Under the pieces are notes generated by a model. It was not told the DNA's origin and ran no database searches. It saw only the letters and a list, made by a program, of their open reading frames with translations. DNA of 64,000 nucleotides from Sequoia sempervirens (Eukaryota; Streptophyta; Pinopsida; Cupressales; Cupressaceae). The stretch covers positions 16,002,322 to 16,066,321 of the forward strand of contig VDFB02000001.1 of the NCBI GenBank assembly GCA_007258455.2, in the 5' to 3' direction. Positions 1 to 13,380 of the stretch are shown here, piece after piece; the stretch's first letter is position 1, and the number at the start of each line of letters is the position of its first letter. Made by a program: the position numbers and the translations under genes.

Positions 1-199
1 TTTATCTCTCTCCCACTCCCCCTCTCTCTCTTGAAAGTTTATCCCTCCTATCCACTCTCCCTCTCTCTCCTCTACCACCTAACCTTAAGTATATTATATA
101 TTATAATTTTAAAAGATATAATTTACATTGATATTAATATTAAATATTATAAAATACAATGGGAAAAAAAAAGAAATACATATTTAATAAAGGGGGTCT
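1..199. other. CT-rich and AT-rich low-complexity sequence
   Basis: The first 80 bases are pyrimidine-rich (TCTCTC and CCCTC runs) and are followed by AT-rich sequence with TATTATATAT-type runs. Similar CT-rich runs border both assembly gaps in this window. I see no gene. Confidence 0.6.
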
Positions 200-1640
200 G
201 AATGAACACGTTTACCATGTTCGATTGAACCTTATTTAAATATATATTTTTATTATAGGTAAAATGTGTTTGGTCGAACACCCATTTGTTCGAACCATAA
301 TTTGATCGAACGTTTGATTTTTGTTCACCTGAATCCCCTTATTTTCACCTCCACTGTCTTAGGCACCAAAATTGCTCAGAATTTTTCACTTCAATGCTCA
401 ATTTGAGAATGAAAATGAAGGAGATTTTAGAAACCTAACTGGGATCAGGTTGCTTTCAAAATGATCTATCCAATTAATATAATTTTAATATGTTTTGATT
501 TTATTATCTATTTGCTTTTTAAGTTTTATTAAATATAGATTTTTCACCGAAAATGGAACTCTCTATTCTGTACATGTGGAAAAATATAAGATTATCAATT
601 ATATTTTTGAAAAATATGAGTGCACTAGATATTGGAGTCCTTGATCCAACAAAAATAACAAATAAGAAAATTCGATACATACAGTAAAAGTTATGCGTTA
701 TATGGTCATGTTATGTCTGAATTGTAATTGATTTGACTTTCAAACTTGATTAAAGAAAAAATATTCAATAAAAAACTATCTAACCAAGTGGAAGCACAAT
801 ATATCGGAGTTAAAAATATAAATTAAAAATAATTATAATTTTATCCTTCAACAGAAAAAAGTTATGCATTATACGGTGTGTGTCACTTTTTAAAAATGTT
901 GTTTTTTGAAAAAAACTAGTTTTCGTGGAAGATGGAAAAAAGAGTGCAATCTGATTCCAAAATTTTTGAAAAATATATTTTTAGAATCTACTAACAAAAT
1001 CTGATGAGACTCTAGTTTGCACCATCTCCAAGTTCCTCATGGTTTAACCACTATAGGTGCCCGATTGTGAAGATTTAGTTAAAAAAAAATCTAGTGTCCA
1101 ATTTGGCCAAAAATTGTAAACCACTATTGTGGGATCACCCCAGACCGTATAGCACGTAACTTTTTTTGTATGTATCAAAATTCTTTTTTTTTTGTTGGAT
1201 CAAGGACTTCAATATCTGGTGCACTCATATTTTTCAAAATTTGTTTTTGATAATTTTCTATTTTTCCACATGTGCAGAATAAAGAGCTTGATTTTCAATC
1301 AAAAACCTATGTTTGATAAAACTAAAAAATAAAATACATAATAAAACCAAAAAATATTAAAATTATAGTCATTGGATAGCTTGTTTCGATAAATACCTGA
1401 TTTTAGTTGGGTTTGTGAAGTGTCCTCCATTTTCATCCTCAACTCAAGCTTCGAAGGGAAAAAATTCCTTTTTTTTTGGTGCCAGAGAGCAAAAAGGTGG
1501 GAAAAGGGGGGTTCGCTTGAACAAGCGGGGGTTCATTCAAACCCCTAGGGGTTTGCTCAAACTAGGGTTCATTCAACACCTCTTTGAAAAAGGGGTTTTC
1601 ATTGTGTTTTTTAGTAGGATGGTGGGAACTTGCATTCAAT
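200..1640. repeat. Long inverted repeat (foldback) with internal spacer
   Basis: The left arm (about 200-708) is the imperfect reverse complement of the right arm (about 1143-1640). Landmarks pair up: GGCACCAAAATTG near 361 with the TTTTTTGGTGCC stretch near 1473, and the motif at 690-708 with that at 1143-1162. The outer parts of both arms carry repeated TTCGAAC or TTCRCTTGAAC motifs. The spacer (709-1142) occurs elsewhere in the window in the opposite orientation. Short ORFs across the arms show no protein signature and I treat them as chance. Confidence 0.7.
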
Positions 1641-3310
1641 GGGTTCGCTCGAACCCCAGTTCTAGCAAATCCTCTTTTGGTTCGTTCAAACCTATTAGTT
1701 TGCTTGAACCCCAAAAATAATTTTTTTTGGCATGGCGTCATTTTTTTCAACTTTTCCTTCGTCACTCCAATTGTAAACCACTTTTGTGGGTTTACCCCTA
1801 CACATTAAAACTAATGTTGAGATCTGTGAACATTTCAAAAGAGAACAAAAATTTACTTTTGATAACAAGGTATGGCCAACACTACATTAGAACTACAATC
1901 TATTTTAGTAAATACTACTTATAATAACCATATCACTTCTAACTGTAGCAAGAATTGATCAGTACTTTTTTCCCATTCTCTTATAAATTTAATAGAAAAA
2001 GTGCCTATTTTAAGATCATCCAATAAATCATGTGTATCATTAATTATTAGTTTATTAGCTCCCATGTTTGATCATGGTGGAGACAATATGCCACACATGA
2101 TAGAAAAATACAATTGAATTTTTGTGAAAATTTTGTATCAAAATTCATTAATGTAGGAACAATTTCCATTTTTATAAAGGAGAATCATTCTATAGTATAA
2201 TATAAGCCTATTATTATTTTAGCCTAGTAATATAAACTTACTATTCAAAACAAAATAAATATAAATATATATGAAAATTTGAATAGGTGGTTTAGAAAAT
2301 AAGCTTTTAAATTTAACAATAAACCACTACACAATATATAATAATAAAATAAAATATCATAAAAAAAATTCAAGATAAGGATATTTACCTAATTTTGTTG
2401 AAAAAAAAGAGAATTGGCATATGTTAATGAATAAAAAACATGTTTGACATAAAGGTTTTAGGAGTGATAACAATAATTATTTTAGTAGTGGGAGTGCATA
2501 TTAAAATGAAGTAGGAGCTAAGCTTAATGTTTGAAATATTTTGGCATCCAGCAAAAAAATAGGTATATTTTAGAATTTTTGTTACATTAAAAAGTATCTT
2601 ATCAAAGAGCCATATAGTCTTTATCATTTGAGTGGTTAAATATTTACATGACATTCACACATTTTTCCATATCATTTTCTCACTTAATTCTTAAAGAAAT
2701 ATATTTTATCTCTAATGTGTTATTGTGGCTCCACTTGAGAAGTGAATATTATTTTAAATGGAATTTTAAATTTGTTTAGATAAGTTAACATATTTAATCC
2801 TATAAATTGAATTTTATGTATATTATATCTATTTTTATTGATTTAAAAATCTGGTCAAGATGTAAAATAGACATCACATAAAACACAAGAGATGTTTGTG
2901 AGCAAAATTATCTATTATCTAATATATCTAGAAATAGAATAAACCCCTGAGGTAGAGCAACATCATATAGTACTCCTTAAGGAAGAAGCTACTTTATGAT
3001 ATATCTCCAAGAGATCCCAAACACATAACATACTCTTCATATAATTTTATAATGATATTCATCTTATTTATATAAACCTTCTCCAAATAGCACCATAGAT
3101 GGATATATCACTAAACACATATAGGCCTACTCATTATCTAATATAATTAATTACACAAGTTATTTGCATGACTAACATAAGGTATGTGTGTCACATGTTT
3201 GAATTTATGTTAACCTATATATAATAACATGATATCCCTAGGTGAATAACATTGTATGCAACCATGACATGTTCTTTTCTTCAAATATGAGAAGAAGACA
3301 AATAGTAAGA
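1143..3310. repeat. Composite repeat, copy 1, left part
   Basis: This stretch aligns base by base, with scattered differences, to 23020-24925 as far as about 3054. Both share the GGTTTTCATTGTG segment, the ACAATATATAATAAT stretch and the motif around 2990-3050. From 3055 to 3310 copy 2 is deleted, but the diverged third copy at 20680-20910 still matches (AGGCYTRCTCATTA, GTGTGTCACATGTT, GAGAAGAAG). No convincing coding sequence; its short ORFs are repeated with frame breaks in copy 2. Confidence 0.75.
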
Positions 3311-3315
3311 CCACT
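3311..3315. repeat. Left target-site duplication CCACT
   Basis: CCACT precedes TGTAGTACCCC. The same five bases recur at 8475-8479 directly after GGGGCGTTACA, as expected for LTR-element integration. Confidence 0.8.
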
Positions 3316-6300
3316 TGTAGTACCCCTCCAGTTATTACTATGTGAATTAATTTATTTGTAATTGTTTGTTAGTCGTGTAGCTGTTTTGGATACAATATTA
3401 TACTGTCTCTACTTATGACATTGATGTTATACTAGTTGTTGAACCCTGTGGATGCACGTGTGTTTTGGATATGTTGTTTTGAGTTCTTAATGTGGATATC
3501 ATGGCGTGTTTGATGTTTAAGATATTATGCCTGTCAGTCCTGGTGAAGAAGACAATATGGCATTACTCATTCGTGAGTACCCTGCTATGTTGCGATTCTT
3601 TTTCACGGTGTGTTTTCTAACATGAGTATATGTATGTTCTAACGTTGATGTTTCCTACAGATACAGGTACCGGGTATCGGCTCCACCTGCTTGTCAGGTC
3701 TGAGCGTACCCTATTCCAATAAAAAACATGTTGATTCGGAGATAGTGTCTGGTCCTTGTGTAACCATCGTTCTTTGTCGAACGAGTATCCAATAGTCGCC
3801 TGTTGTCACGTGTTGCTTTGTCTTGTTGTGTCAATTTTGTCAGTGTTATTTTATTTGAAAATTAATTACTATTTAAATTAGTTAAATGGCTATTTGTTGA
3901 TATATTGATTAAATGCAAATTTCTTTAAATGATAGAATAAACGTTTATGTTGCGTTTATTGTTTAATTTATTAATTTAAATTAAGCAAGTTATTAAATTA
4001 AAAGAAAATGCAAAATTTGCTAAAAAGAATTTCTTTAAAAGTAATAAAATAATTACTTTTGTAAATATGTTTTGTGAAAAGCAAGAATTTTATTCAAAAG
4101 AATTTTAAAATATCTAGAAATTAAGTTTGAAGGAAAATATCTTGGTTTTTTAATGTTTCAAAACTGCATGAGAAATTGGAGGCATGCATGTTTGTTGTTA
4201 CTTAAGTGTAACTGGAGTTAATAAATGGCATGAATTAGTCTTTAGAGGTGGCAATATGGATATACACGGAATTTTCTGGAGAGAATTCATACGGCAGCCA
4301 GAGAAAAAAGAAGACTTCTTCTTGGTGTTTCTAAAAAAAAAATCTGCAGGGGAGTGGGTTCGAACTTCTGAATCAGGTTTTCTTTTTTTTATGCAAATTC
4401 CCTGTTTAAAAGTTTCTGAAAGTTTTACTTTAACAAACCTGCACAAATATCAAAAGGATATTGCACATAATTAGTATCAAAAACAAATACTATAGGGGTA
4501 ACGTAAATTGTCAAATTATAGCTGTAGTAAAATTGATTTCACAGACAATAAACATTCTTTTGAAAGTCTGTATATATTCTTAGTTCTGGATCTCGTATTT
4601 CTTTTGCTAAAATTTGTATTCGTTGTCTCAAGCCATATTTCTTTCTCTCAGCATGAATTAGTTTTTCAGAAGAGGTATGTCTATGAAATTAAATCAGGCT
4701 GAGATCTTTATATCGTCGCCAGTAGAATTAATTGTAATATTTCTTCTCGATCTTATCTGCCACTTTCTCTTCTATTATTATTAATCTCCAAAGACAGAAT
4801 TTGGTCTTTTTTTTTGGCAACGGTGTCGCCCTTTATATACGCAGTTGCTTTAACTCAATGTTTCTTGGCCTGGTAAAGCTCTTATCCTTTCTTTCTGTCA
4901 GGTCGATCCTAGCCGTGTTTCTTTTCTTCCTTATGGGTTAGACCCTGTAAATTTAAACATAAGGATTGATAAGAGTGAAATCTGTATGTGTTGCCGCTTT
5001 TACCATTTCTTGTGTTCAACGTAGTAGGAAATTTAGAGGATTAAATAACCTCCATGATTCCATTAGCAACTTAATTTAGCTGTTGCACTCGTACTTGGAA
5101 GGGCGTATAGATTTACATAATCTTTCGAATCCTGTTGTCAACCTGTTTCAATCACGGCACTTGAACATAATAGGAAGTTTAAAGAATTAAGTTAACCTTC
5201 TTGATTCTTACGCCATTGCAGCATTTGAAACTAAAGTATTATCATGGTTAAATCAATCTCCTGGATTCCATTAACAAAATTGTTCACCGCTACAACATTG
5301 GTTTATAGAAGGGACCAAAATCTTCTATGAAATCCACTACCAACCTATCACAGCTCTCGCTCTTGGGTAAGGCTTGGTATATGGATTTAAATAACTGCCC
5401 TGTTTCTTTTGGCGTCTATTTTAGTTGCAATACTTGAGTGTAGAAGAGTGTGGACGTTTGATCAATCTTTTTGAATCATTGGCAATCTATGATGGCTGAA
5501 GCGCTTGAACACTATAGAAAGTTTCAATGCCGCTGTTGTATTTGAACATAACAGAATGATAGAAGATTTAAATGACCTTCTTGTGTTCCATAAGAAACCT
5601 TCCACGGCTGTAGCACTCGATTTTGGTAGGGTGTATAGAATTAAATAATCCCTCCGAAACTATTGTTACCTATCACTGCTGCAACACTTGAGCTAAGTAG
5701 GGCACAGACCTCTAAAAGAAAAAGCTCCCCGTATCTATGGCAACCCGTAAGGCTACAACATTAGAAAACTCATTCAGCCGCCCTCTAACTTATTTCTGTT
5801 TTCATCAAGTATACCCTGTATTTGCATGGGGATTATATACATAATTTGTGCAATCTGTTACATCTATTGTAGGGATGTGTTTCATTCTCTTATGGCAGCG
5901 TATTTACCCTCTTTGATATAACTGGTTGCGTCTGGTACTTTGCTTAAATGTTCTTGTCTAACATCTTGTCTTGCCACTAGCACATCTGCGTTATCTCCAC
6001 TCTTCACCTTTTACATTCAGTTATGCATGGTAATCACTATTGCATTCTCTTGAACTGCATGCCTATACTTTAGATTGTTCCATTCGGCATTATCAAAATC
6101 ATCCACAAATATAGTATCATAGTTTTAAGTCGATTGAGGTGGCTCGCATCTCTCTGATCAAAATTATTTACAATGAGTTTGGTGACGCCAGAATCTCCTT
6201 GTTTTACTTTTGCCTTGAGTTATGTTTTCTTTTTTGAGTCTAAATTTAAATATTGGTCTCTGATTTCTTAATTATCGGCCCACCACTTAACTGAGAATGC

Positions 6301-8474
6301 ATGGCGTCTATAATGAATACACTTAGTTGAATATTTCTTGCATAAGATAGCGAACCTCTTGATTGGCTGTACAACGCAATGATCTTATAATTTTGCTTTA
6401 TACATAAACTTTTGTCATACTCAACTTAGTTTTGAATCAAAGGTGATAGAAGGTTAATTTTGTTAGTTAGATGAAGTCGTCTTTATTTTCAAATCAGGGT
6501 ACTATTAGTTATTATTTCCTGCAAGAGAGTGTGTGACTTTACACATGTCACTACCAGAACTAAATAAATTTATACACGGTTATACTGAATTTTTGGCGTC
6601 CTTAGTAATCTTATTTATGAGTAGAACTCAATAGTATTTTCTTTATAATTTACGTCTTGCAATGATATATATGAAGAAATTAAATTGTTTATTTTGTGCT
6701 TTGCTCCATAATAGTTGAACATTGTTAGAATTCGTTTTCTTATTTAAAGAAAAATAATACTTAGGATTTTGTGTTCAAATGAATATGGTTTATATATTGT
6801 TATTTAACGAGATTAAATTTTAATTCAATAATTCTTGTGTAAGAAATCTTTTGTGTGATCAATTGTATGAAGTTAACAAAAATGAAAGTTTGTTAAGAGT
6901 TATGAAAATAAATATTTATGATATACGCAGATTAAGTTATTAAGCTGTGATTGAAAATTATTGTAAGTATAGTTTTCATTTGCTAATAAAATTGTTATTT
7001 GAATTGTTTTTTTAGATAAGGTGACTTTTTGTATGAAAATAAATGTCCTTGAGATATGAAGTATGTGCTTGATATTTGAATTGTGAATAAGCGAAATCAT
7101 AATTTTGAATTATTACTTGATTAGTGTATAAGGGAGCTTTTGGGATTGAATGTTTTTGTAATTATCTAAGTGCAAGTTAAAGAAAATTGATTTGTGAAAT
7201 GGAGTTCTAGTTTTCCAAGTTTAGGGTATAAATTTGCATAGTAAAGTAATTATGCATGTATTTTGTTACTCATTTGCAATAACTTGATTTGGGACTTAGT
7301 CATGCATGATATAACTTTCGCAATTGGAGGAATTGTGCATTATGGTCATGTCATGATTGTGATGGAAATACTTGTGATTTTTGGCTTTATGTACATGATT
7401 GGATGTCCTATTTTGTTGTTAGTAAGTTATGATAATGTATGTTGGAAGAGTGGCTTTCGTTAGGGGCCGGAACCCAAAGTGGTGGCCAGGGTAACCTATC
7501 GAAAGTTATTAATTCAGTGAAAATTTTAATAAATGTACTTGGGAATTCATTAAATAAGTTTAGATAAATTAATGCCTCACCTAGTGCCTTAATGCTCATT
7601 TAGATTAAGGGTAGGTTGAGAAGGCCTGGAATGGCTTGTCATTTGCCTTGTCTTCTTGAAGGGTAATTTGACACCACATGAGTTTGACTAAGGGCCGGGA
7701 ATCGGTAGAGACTGCCAGGGTAACTCTGGATGAGGGACGGTAGTCTAGGAAGATTCGCCAGGGTAACTTAGAACAACTATGTGATGACACTCTGTCCTGA
7801 TGCATGTTTGTAGTCTCTTGTGTAGAGTTAACTGATATTTTGTGTTCGTTTCTGAAAGCATATGATGTGGTCATGTCGTTATGAGTGGTCAGCCATGTAA
7901 TGTTTTGTATGTTCATTGTTCTTTGTTTGATTGTCTTGTCTTATGGACCTTTCACTATCTCCTAGCACGGAGGGAGTGGACCTTCGGGTTCCACGTGGTC
8001 GGGTGGAAACCGTGCTGCACTTTCATTGGATACTTTTACTGATGACATTATACTTGTAGCTGGTTATTGATACCATGATGACCAAGACACTGGACGCAGA
8101 ACGCAATCGGATGTGGATATCAGATGTGAGGAGATGATCACCCTCTTGTATATTTACCTCCTATTATGAGTGTACTCATTGTAACAGCATTAGATGTATT
8201 GAGATTTATGGGAATCTCACTCGATGTAATATGATCATGTAAAAGACTTGAACTATTTAAGTTTAAGGAAGTGGATCATTCTTGTATATGTTATGTACTT
8301 GTGTTTAATAATTTTAAATATTATGGTGTTAAGTTCTTCATTATTATATTTAAAGTAACATCGTCTTGGAATCCATTAGACATTTGTATTTATATGAATG
8401 TTTTAAAAAAAAAATTATTCTGATAATTCGCTACTTAATACTTTGTCCTTTGGATTCCCTGGCGGGGCGTTACA
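3316..8474. mobile_element. Large solo-LTR-like element (5.2 kb), family L
   Basis: The element starts TGTAGTACCCC and ends GGGGCGTTACA, i.e. TG...CA with short inverted termini, and is bounded by 5-bp CCACT duplications. It has no recognisable gag or pol and no direct repeat between its two ends, so a solo LTR is the simplest reading. A non-autonomous internal-domain-only element is the alternative. A relative lies at 55698-60025 in the opposite orientation: both share a TCGRCTCCAC block, a GGGAGATAGT-like block, and the CCTAGCACGGAGGGAGTGG segment near 7963 with its complement near 56215. LTRs of about 5 kb are known in some Tat-lineage Ty3 elements, but assigning the lineage is inference. 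Confidence 0.75.
5030..5770. repeat. Degenerate internal repeats in the solo LTR
   Basis: Loosely repeated blocks carry phrases such as ACTTGAACATAATAG, GGAAGTTTAAAGAA, TTAAATRACCTTC and GCTGYARCACT. They recur every 70-110 bases. Divergence is high and unit borders are unclear. Confidence 0.4.
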
Positions 8475-9978
8475 CCACTGCAAGCCATCACAAGGATGAT
8501 TTCATGTCTTATAATCCAACCATCTATAATTAATATTTTTGGTTGTTTTAGATCTATCTAATACCTAGATTGCATCCTTTGTCAATATTTTGTTTCACCA
8601 AATTGATTGTATTCTTCATCATAGTATGTCCTCATTGTCTATTGCAAATAGACATTACTTTTATATGATTCTATTTTTTGTTGTAATTTATCCTTTATTT
8701 CTATGTAGATCCATAGTGATTTCTATAAATATTATATATAGTATCATGGCTCCATGAATTTTATGTCTCACAAGGATGTGAATACCTAACTATTTCATTA
8801 TTTTATATCTTTAGAATATTCTTTGTTTCCTTACTATTTTTTCTATTTTTTTTTGTGTAATGAAATAACTTGCACATTATAATAATATGATATTAAATAT
8901 GTTGCAAGTACTCAATAATAACTAAGAATGGCGAGAAACTTGATGGGGGAATCCTCCAAATATCTCCAATGAGAACACAATTTATAATATTATGATGAAA
9001 TAAGACTCACTACCTCCTATATATACCTTATTTATGCCTAGGTTATCACCCATACAGACTTAGATAACCCTATATAAGCCCTAGGATGACCTAATTAATT
9101 GAATAACAACATAATAATGGTAATGTGACTTAATTAATAATTAATATGACCACAACAAGACTACTCCTAAACTTATGTACTCTAATATTAAGGGTGTAGC
9201 ATGAACGCCTCTTTAAAGAAGTGTTACCTTCAATACTAAGCAAGTTTTGATGCTTTTGAATGAACTGCTTTTCATCCCATGTTGCATCTTCAATTGGTAA
9301 ATTATTTCATTAGATGAGATATTGAGTGATTTTTCTAGTCCTTAGTGTTGAATACTATTGGAGAGTAGGAGGGGGGTTGAATTAGTATGCACAAAACTTA
9401 ACCTCTTCTAGAAGTTAAAAATTCATCACAACACAAACTACTTTGGTAGATGAAGATAGAACCTTAAGCAGAAAAAAATAGTAATTTGAACCTTTATCAA
9501 ATTCAAAAAAACTTTACCAATGAAAGATATAGAAATAATTATCTAGATTAGCAACAAAGATAAGTAAATAGAAAACACACACACATGCAAAAGAACACTA
9601 GATTTATGTGGAAATCCCAATGAGGAAAAGACAATAGTGAGAGTTAACTCACAATATAAGGCTCACTACCTTAATTTCAGCACTAAAGAAACAACCAACT
9701 CTAGGAGCAAGATGCATATGACCTGATGAGATTCACTATCTCAGAGTAGGATACAAAATATTTATAAGAGAATTACAAAGATTTCCAACACAAATCTCTA
9801 TTGAACAAGTAATTCAAGCTCAATTGATCTTTCCTTTCACAATATTTAGCACTATCTCTATTGGATATTCAATACATATCTCACACATAATTTTTTTCAC
9901 TTGTACACTTCTCCTTCTTGTTGAATGTAAAGTGATCTTGCATTAATATCCACCACAACACTTTAATTCTTCAATTAG
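8475..9978. repeat. Composite repeat, copy 1, right part up to the pol remnant
   Basis: It begins with the right copy of the CCACT duplication (8475-8479). From about 8503 it matches 24926-26418 closely, through ATCATAGTATGTCCTCATT, AGGGTGTAGCATGA, GTGTTGAATACTATT, a G-run with TTGAATTAGTATG, and ATGTGGAAATCCCAATGAGG. The segment after 9340 (G-run, then a GTGGAAATCCC block) has the look of the internal end of another transposable element, but I cannot name it. No coding sequence seen. Confidence 0.7.
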
Positions 9979-12406
9979 GTCAAATCCATCATGGAGATGC
10001 CTCCTCCCAAAAATATCACCCAACTTAGATCATTACAGGGAAGGTTTCAATCCATCAGGAGGTTCATCTTGCAATTGGCTGACAAAACCCACCCCTTCAA
10101 CCACTTGCTCCACAAGAATGTGTCTTTTAAGTGGGATGAGAAGTGTGAAGCAACCTTCAATCAAATCAAGCAATATCTGATGTCACCACCAATACGAATA
10201 CCATGAACTGAGGGAAAGCCACTAATACTTTACATTGCAACAACTGAGATATCTTTGGGAGCTTTATTGGCATAGAAAAATTTTGTAGGAAAGGAAAGGG
10301 AAATCTATTATGTCAGTAGGACCTTGAATGGTTATGAGATCAACTATACCTTTATTGAGAAATCCTATTTAGTGGTAGTATTTTCTACCCAACAACTCAG
10401 ACATTACATGTTGATTCACACCATCAAACTCATCGCTAAAATTGATCCATTAAAATATCTACTTAGCAAAGCTGCCCTAACAGGAAGACTAGCTAAATGG
10501 GTCATGATATTGAGTGAGTTTGACATCCAGTACATGGACATTAAAGCCATCAAGGGTCAAGCCATAGTAAATCAACTAGCCGAAGCACCATTGCAAGGAA
10601 ATCATCCAATGAATAATGAATTTCCAGATCTTGATATCCTTACAATATCTACACAACAATGGATTTTGTACTTTGATGGCTCTTATACACAACATGGATC
10701 AGGTGCAAGAATCATGTTTATCTCACCACAAGGACATACCATTCCCAAGTCCTATAGATTGATGTGTCCTTGCACCAACAACACAACCAAATATGAAGCA
10801 TTGATAATTGGAATCAAAGTAGCAATCAAGTGGAAGATCACAAAGTTGCATGTCTATGGTGATTCTCAACTAGTCACTAACTAGGTGAATGATGATTGCC
10901 AAACAAAAGATGAAAAATTAATTCCATATAAAAGAATGGTTGATGACTTCAAAAAGTACTTTTTGGAGATAAAATTTGAGTAGATTCCTAGAGGCGACAA
11001 CCAAGTTGTTGATGCCATGGCTACCATTTCCTCTCTCTTACATATTCTTGAGAAACGATCCTGTTATGAGTTCATGGTGGAGAAACTATTCAACCCATGC
11101 TATGACAACCCTAAAGCACAAGTCATCTACCATCTAGCTGAGGCTAATGCTTCTACCTATGGGAAAATCCACACCCATCTGAAAGACAATACCCTCCCAC
11201 CCAATTTATCTCAAGACCAAAAATGAAATTTCATCCGACAAGAAGCTCGACACACCCTAATAGCTGATGTGCTCTATTGATGAGGTCTTGATGGTACTCT
11301 CCTTTGGTGTCTTGAATGTAATGAAGCAGAAACCACTTTACATGAGGTCCATGATGGTATTTTTGGCACACATTCAAGTGGCCTAACTTTAGCTAAGAAA
11401 GTCCTAGGTTTGGGGTATTATCAGCCAAATGTGGAGGAGTCATTCTAATATATCAAAAGGTACCAAAAATGTCAAATCCATCGAAATCTTATACATGCGC
11501 TAGCACAAGAGTTGCAACCTTTCACGTCAACATGGCCTTTTTTCAATGGGGATTGGATCTTGTCAGTAAAATTCATCCATCTTCATCCAACAGACACAAG
11601 TTTATCCTCAAAACCACATAATAATTCACAAAGTGGATTGAAGTAGTTCCCCTAACCACCATCATAGGAAAAAAATTTCATCCTTCATCCTAAATTATAT
11701 CATTTATTGGTATGACATTCCTTAATCCATTATCACAGGTAATGATAGACCCTTCAAGAATCAGGATGCCCAAGAACTCTATCAGAAGTTTCTTATCCAA
11801 CAACAGTTTTCTACACCCTACTATCCTTAAGGAAATGGCCAAGCAAAGGCCTCAAACTAGACTACCCTGAAAATCTTGAAGAAAACTGTCAATGAGGCTG
11901 GACATGATTGGCATGCTCATCTGAACCCTACCTTATGGGCTTACAAAACCAGTATCCACACCTCGATAGGAGCAACAACCTAATCTCTAGTCTATGGATC
12001 ATAAGCCATTCTACCTATTGAGGTTGAGCTACCATCACTTTGTGTGTCACTAAAAGGGATCATTTCAAATGAGGATTACAGAATTCCTAGTTTATATGAA
12101 TTGGAACTATTAGATGAGCATCATCAACGTGCAGTGGATCACCTGAAAGAATATCAACAAAGGATATCTAGAAGTTACAATCATAGAGTAAATCCTAGAG
12201 CATTTCAGGTGGGTGATTTAGTCCTAAAAGAAAACCCCCGTAACCAACAAGATCGAGAGAAGAAGGGTAAATTTGAACCCAACTAGCTAGGTCCCTTTGC
12301 CATTGTATCATTCTTCTGATCAGGTGTATACCAATTGTCCACACCAGAAGGGGATTTGTTTGATGAACCCCTCAACAGCTTGCATCTCAAAAGGTTCTAC
12401 ACCTGA
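9979..12406 (+). pseudogene. Tat-type Ty3/gypsy pol remnant, copy 1 (RT end, RNase H, second RNase H, integrase)
   Basis: Plus-strand translation in shifting frames gives the end of reverse transcriptase (VKSIMEMPPPKN, 9979 on), the RT-linked RNase H region (ISLGALLA-like, then SRTLNGYEINY, 10230-10600), a second RNase H (WILYFDGSYTQHGSGARI, 10660-11030), the integrase zinc-binding region (VHDGIFGTHSSG to KRYQKCQIH, 11340-11490), the integrase core (11540-12010) and the integrase C-terminus ending LHLKRFYT with a stop at 12404. A second RNase H domain after the first is characteristic of the Tat lineage. There are many stops and frameshifts. The polymerase catalytic part, protease and gag are missing: similarity starts abruptly at 9979, exactly as in the second copy. 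Copy 2 is at 26419-27284 plus 46172-47734. Confidence 0.9.
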
Positions 12407-13380
12407 ATCATCTAGTGCATTAGAAAAAGTCCTAATAAATTACAAAAAATTCAAAAAAATTCCTAAAAAAATGGTTTCCTTGATGAAAACCTGGCAAACA
12501 AGGATCTTGGTAATAACCAAAACATAAAAAAAAAGTGAAAAATCAAAAAAATCATAAAATCTAAAAAAGTGCAATAAAAGCAAGTAGTGAAAATTTGGCA
12601 ACTGGTGCTATTTGTGATTGGTTAACTTTTCCATCTATTTGAGCATGTTGACCATTCACTTTCGCCATCAGTCTACCTATCATCTAAAAGCTTTATGTAC
12701 ATATCTTGGCATCGCGGCCATGTCTCACCCTAGACTAGAAGAAAAATCCTGAACTCACTGGGGGTAAATAAACTTTGAGCTTGAACCAATAGACAAACAA
12801 CAGTAGGACAAACACAACAAACACAATGACCACAGTGCAACCCAACATTGAACATCAATCACAAATATGAACACATCAACCATCCATATCAAACAACCAA
12901 ATCAATCAAACCAAAAGCACACTTCAAATGGATGATTGTTCTTCTGAATCGTGGATTTATCACTGTGGCATGAATGTTCAACCATTGAACTTTGATTTTT
13001 GTTATCATATCTTTGGAGCACCTCGATGATGTATTGAACTAGAGGAGCTAGGAAGTAGTATTATTTTTCTTTGTCTGTTGTCTGTGAGTTGATTGTTATT
13101 ACTGTACAAATTGTGACAAAATCATGGAAGTAGTACTCAGGTCATCATGGTATAAATATACCATTGATGCTTGTACTCACTTTCAACATTTTAAAGGCTC
13201 AATGATGATAAAAGAATAAAAAATTGGCTATTATGAATGACAACATCTGCATATTATATTTGCAAGATTAAGTTAGAATGCATCCATGTTAGCTTACATT
13301 TGTATCTATGGGATTTCCAAAGCTGCAACGATTTCACAATGCGGTTAGCTCTCTTATCAATGGATTGAGTACACTTGACA
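12407..13380. other. Tat element 3' spacer, no gene
   Basis: Non-coding sequence downstream of the pol stop. It corresponds to 47735-48640 and then 63435-63670 in copy 2, which carries element 2 at the site equivalent to 13163-13166. A-rich near 12440-12560. No polypurine tract could be fixed with confidence. Confidence 0.6.

Noticed and set aside
1415..1924. Overlapping ORFs on both strands, partly repeated at 23385-23890
   Set aside because: The frame is not kept between copies, and the peptides are translations of TTCAAACCC/TTGAAC repeats; no protein signature.
4184..4474. 96-codon plus-strand ORF in the solo LTR with a minus-strand shadow
   Set aside because: No recognisable motif and not conserved in the sister element at 55698-60025.
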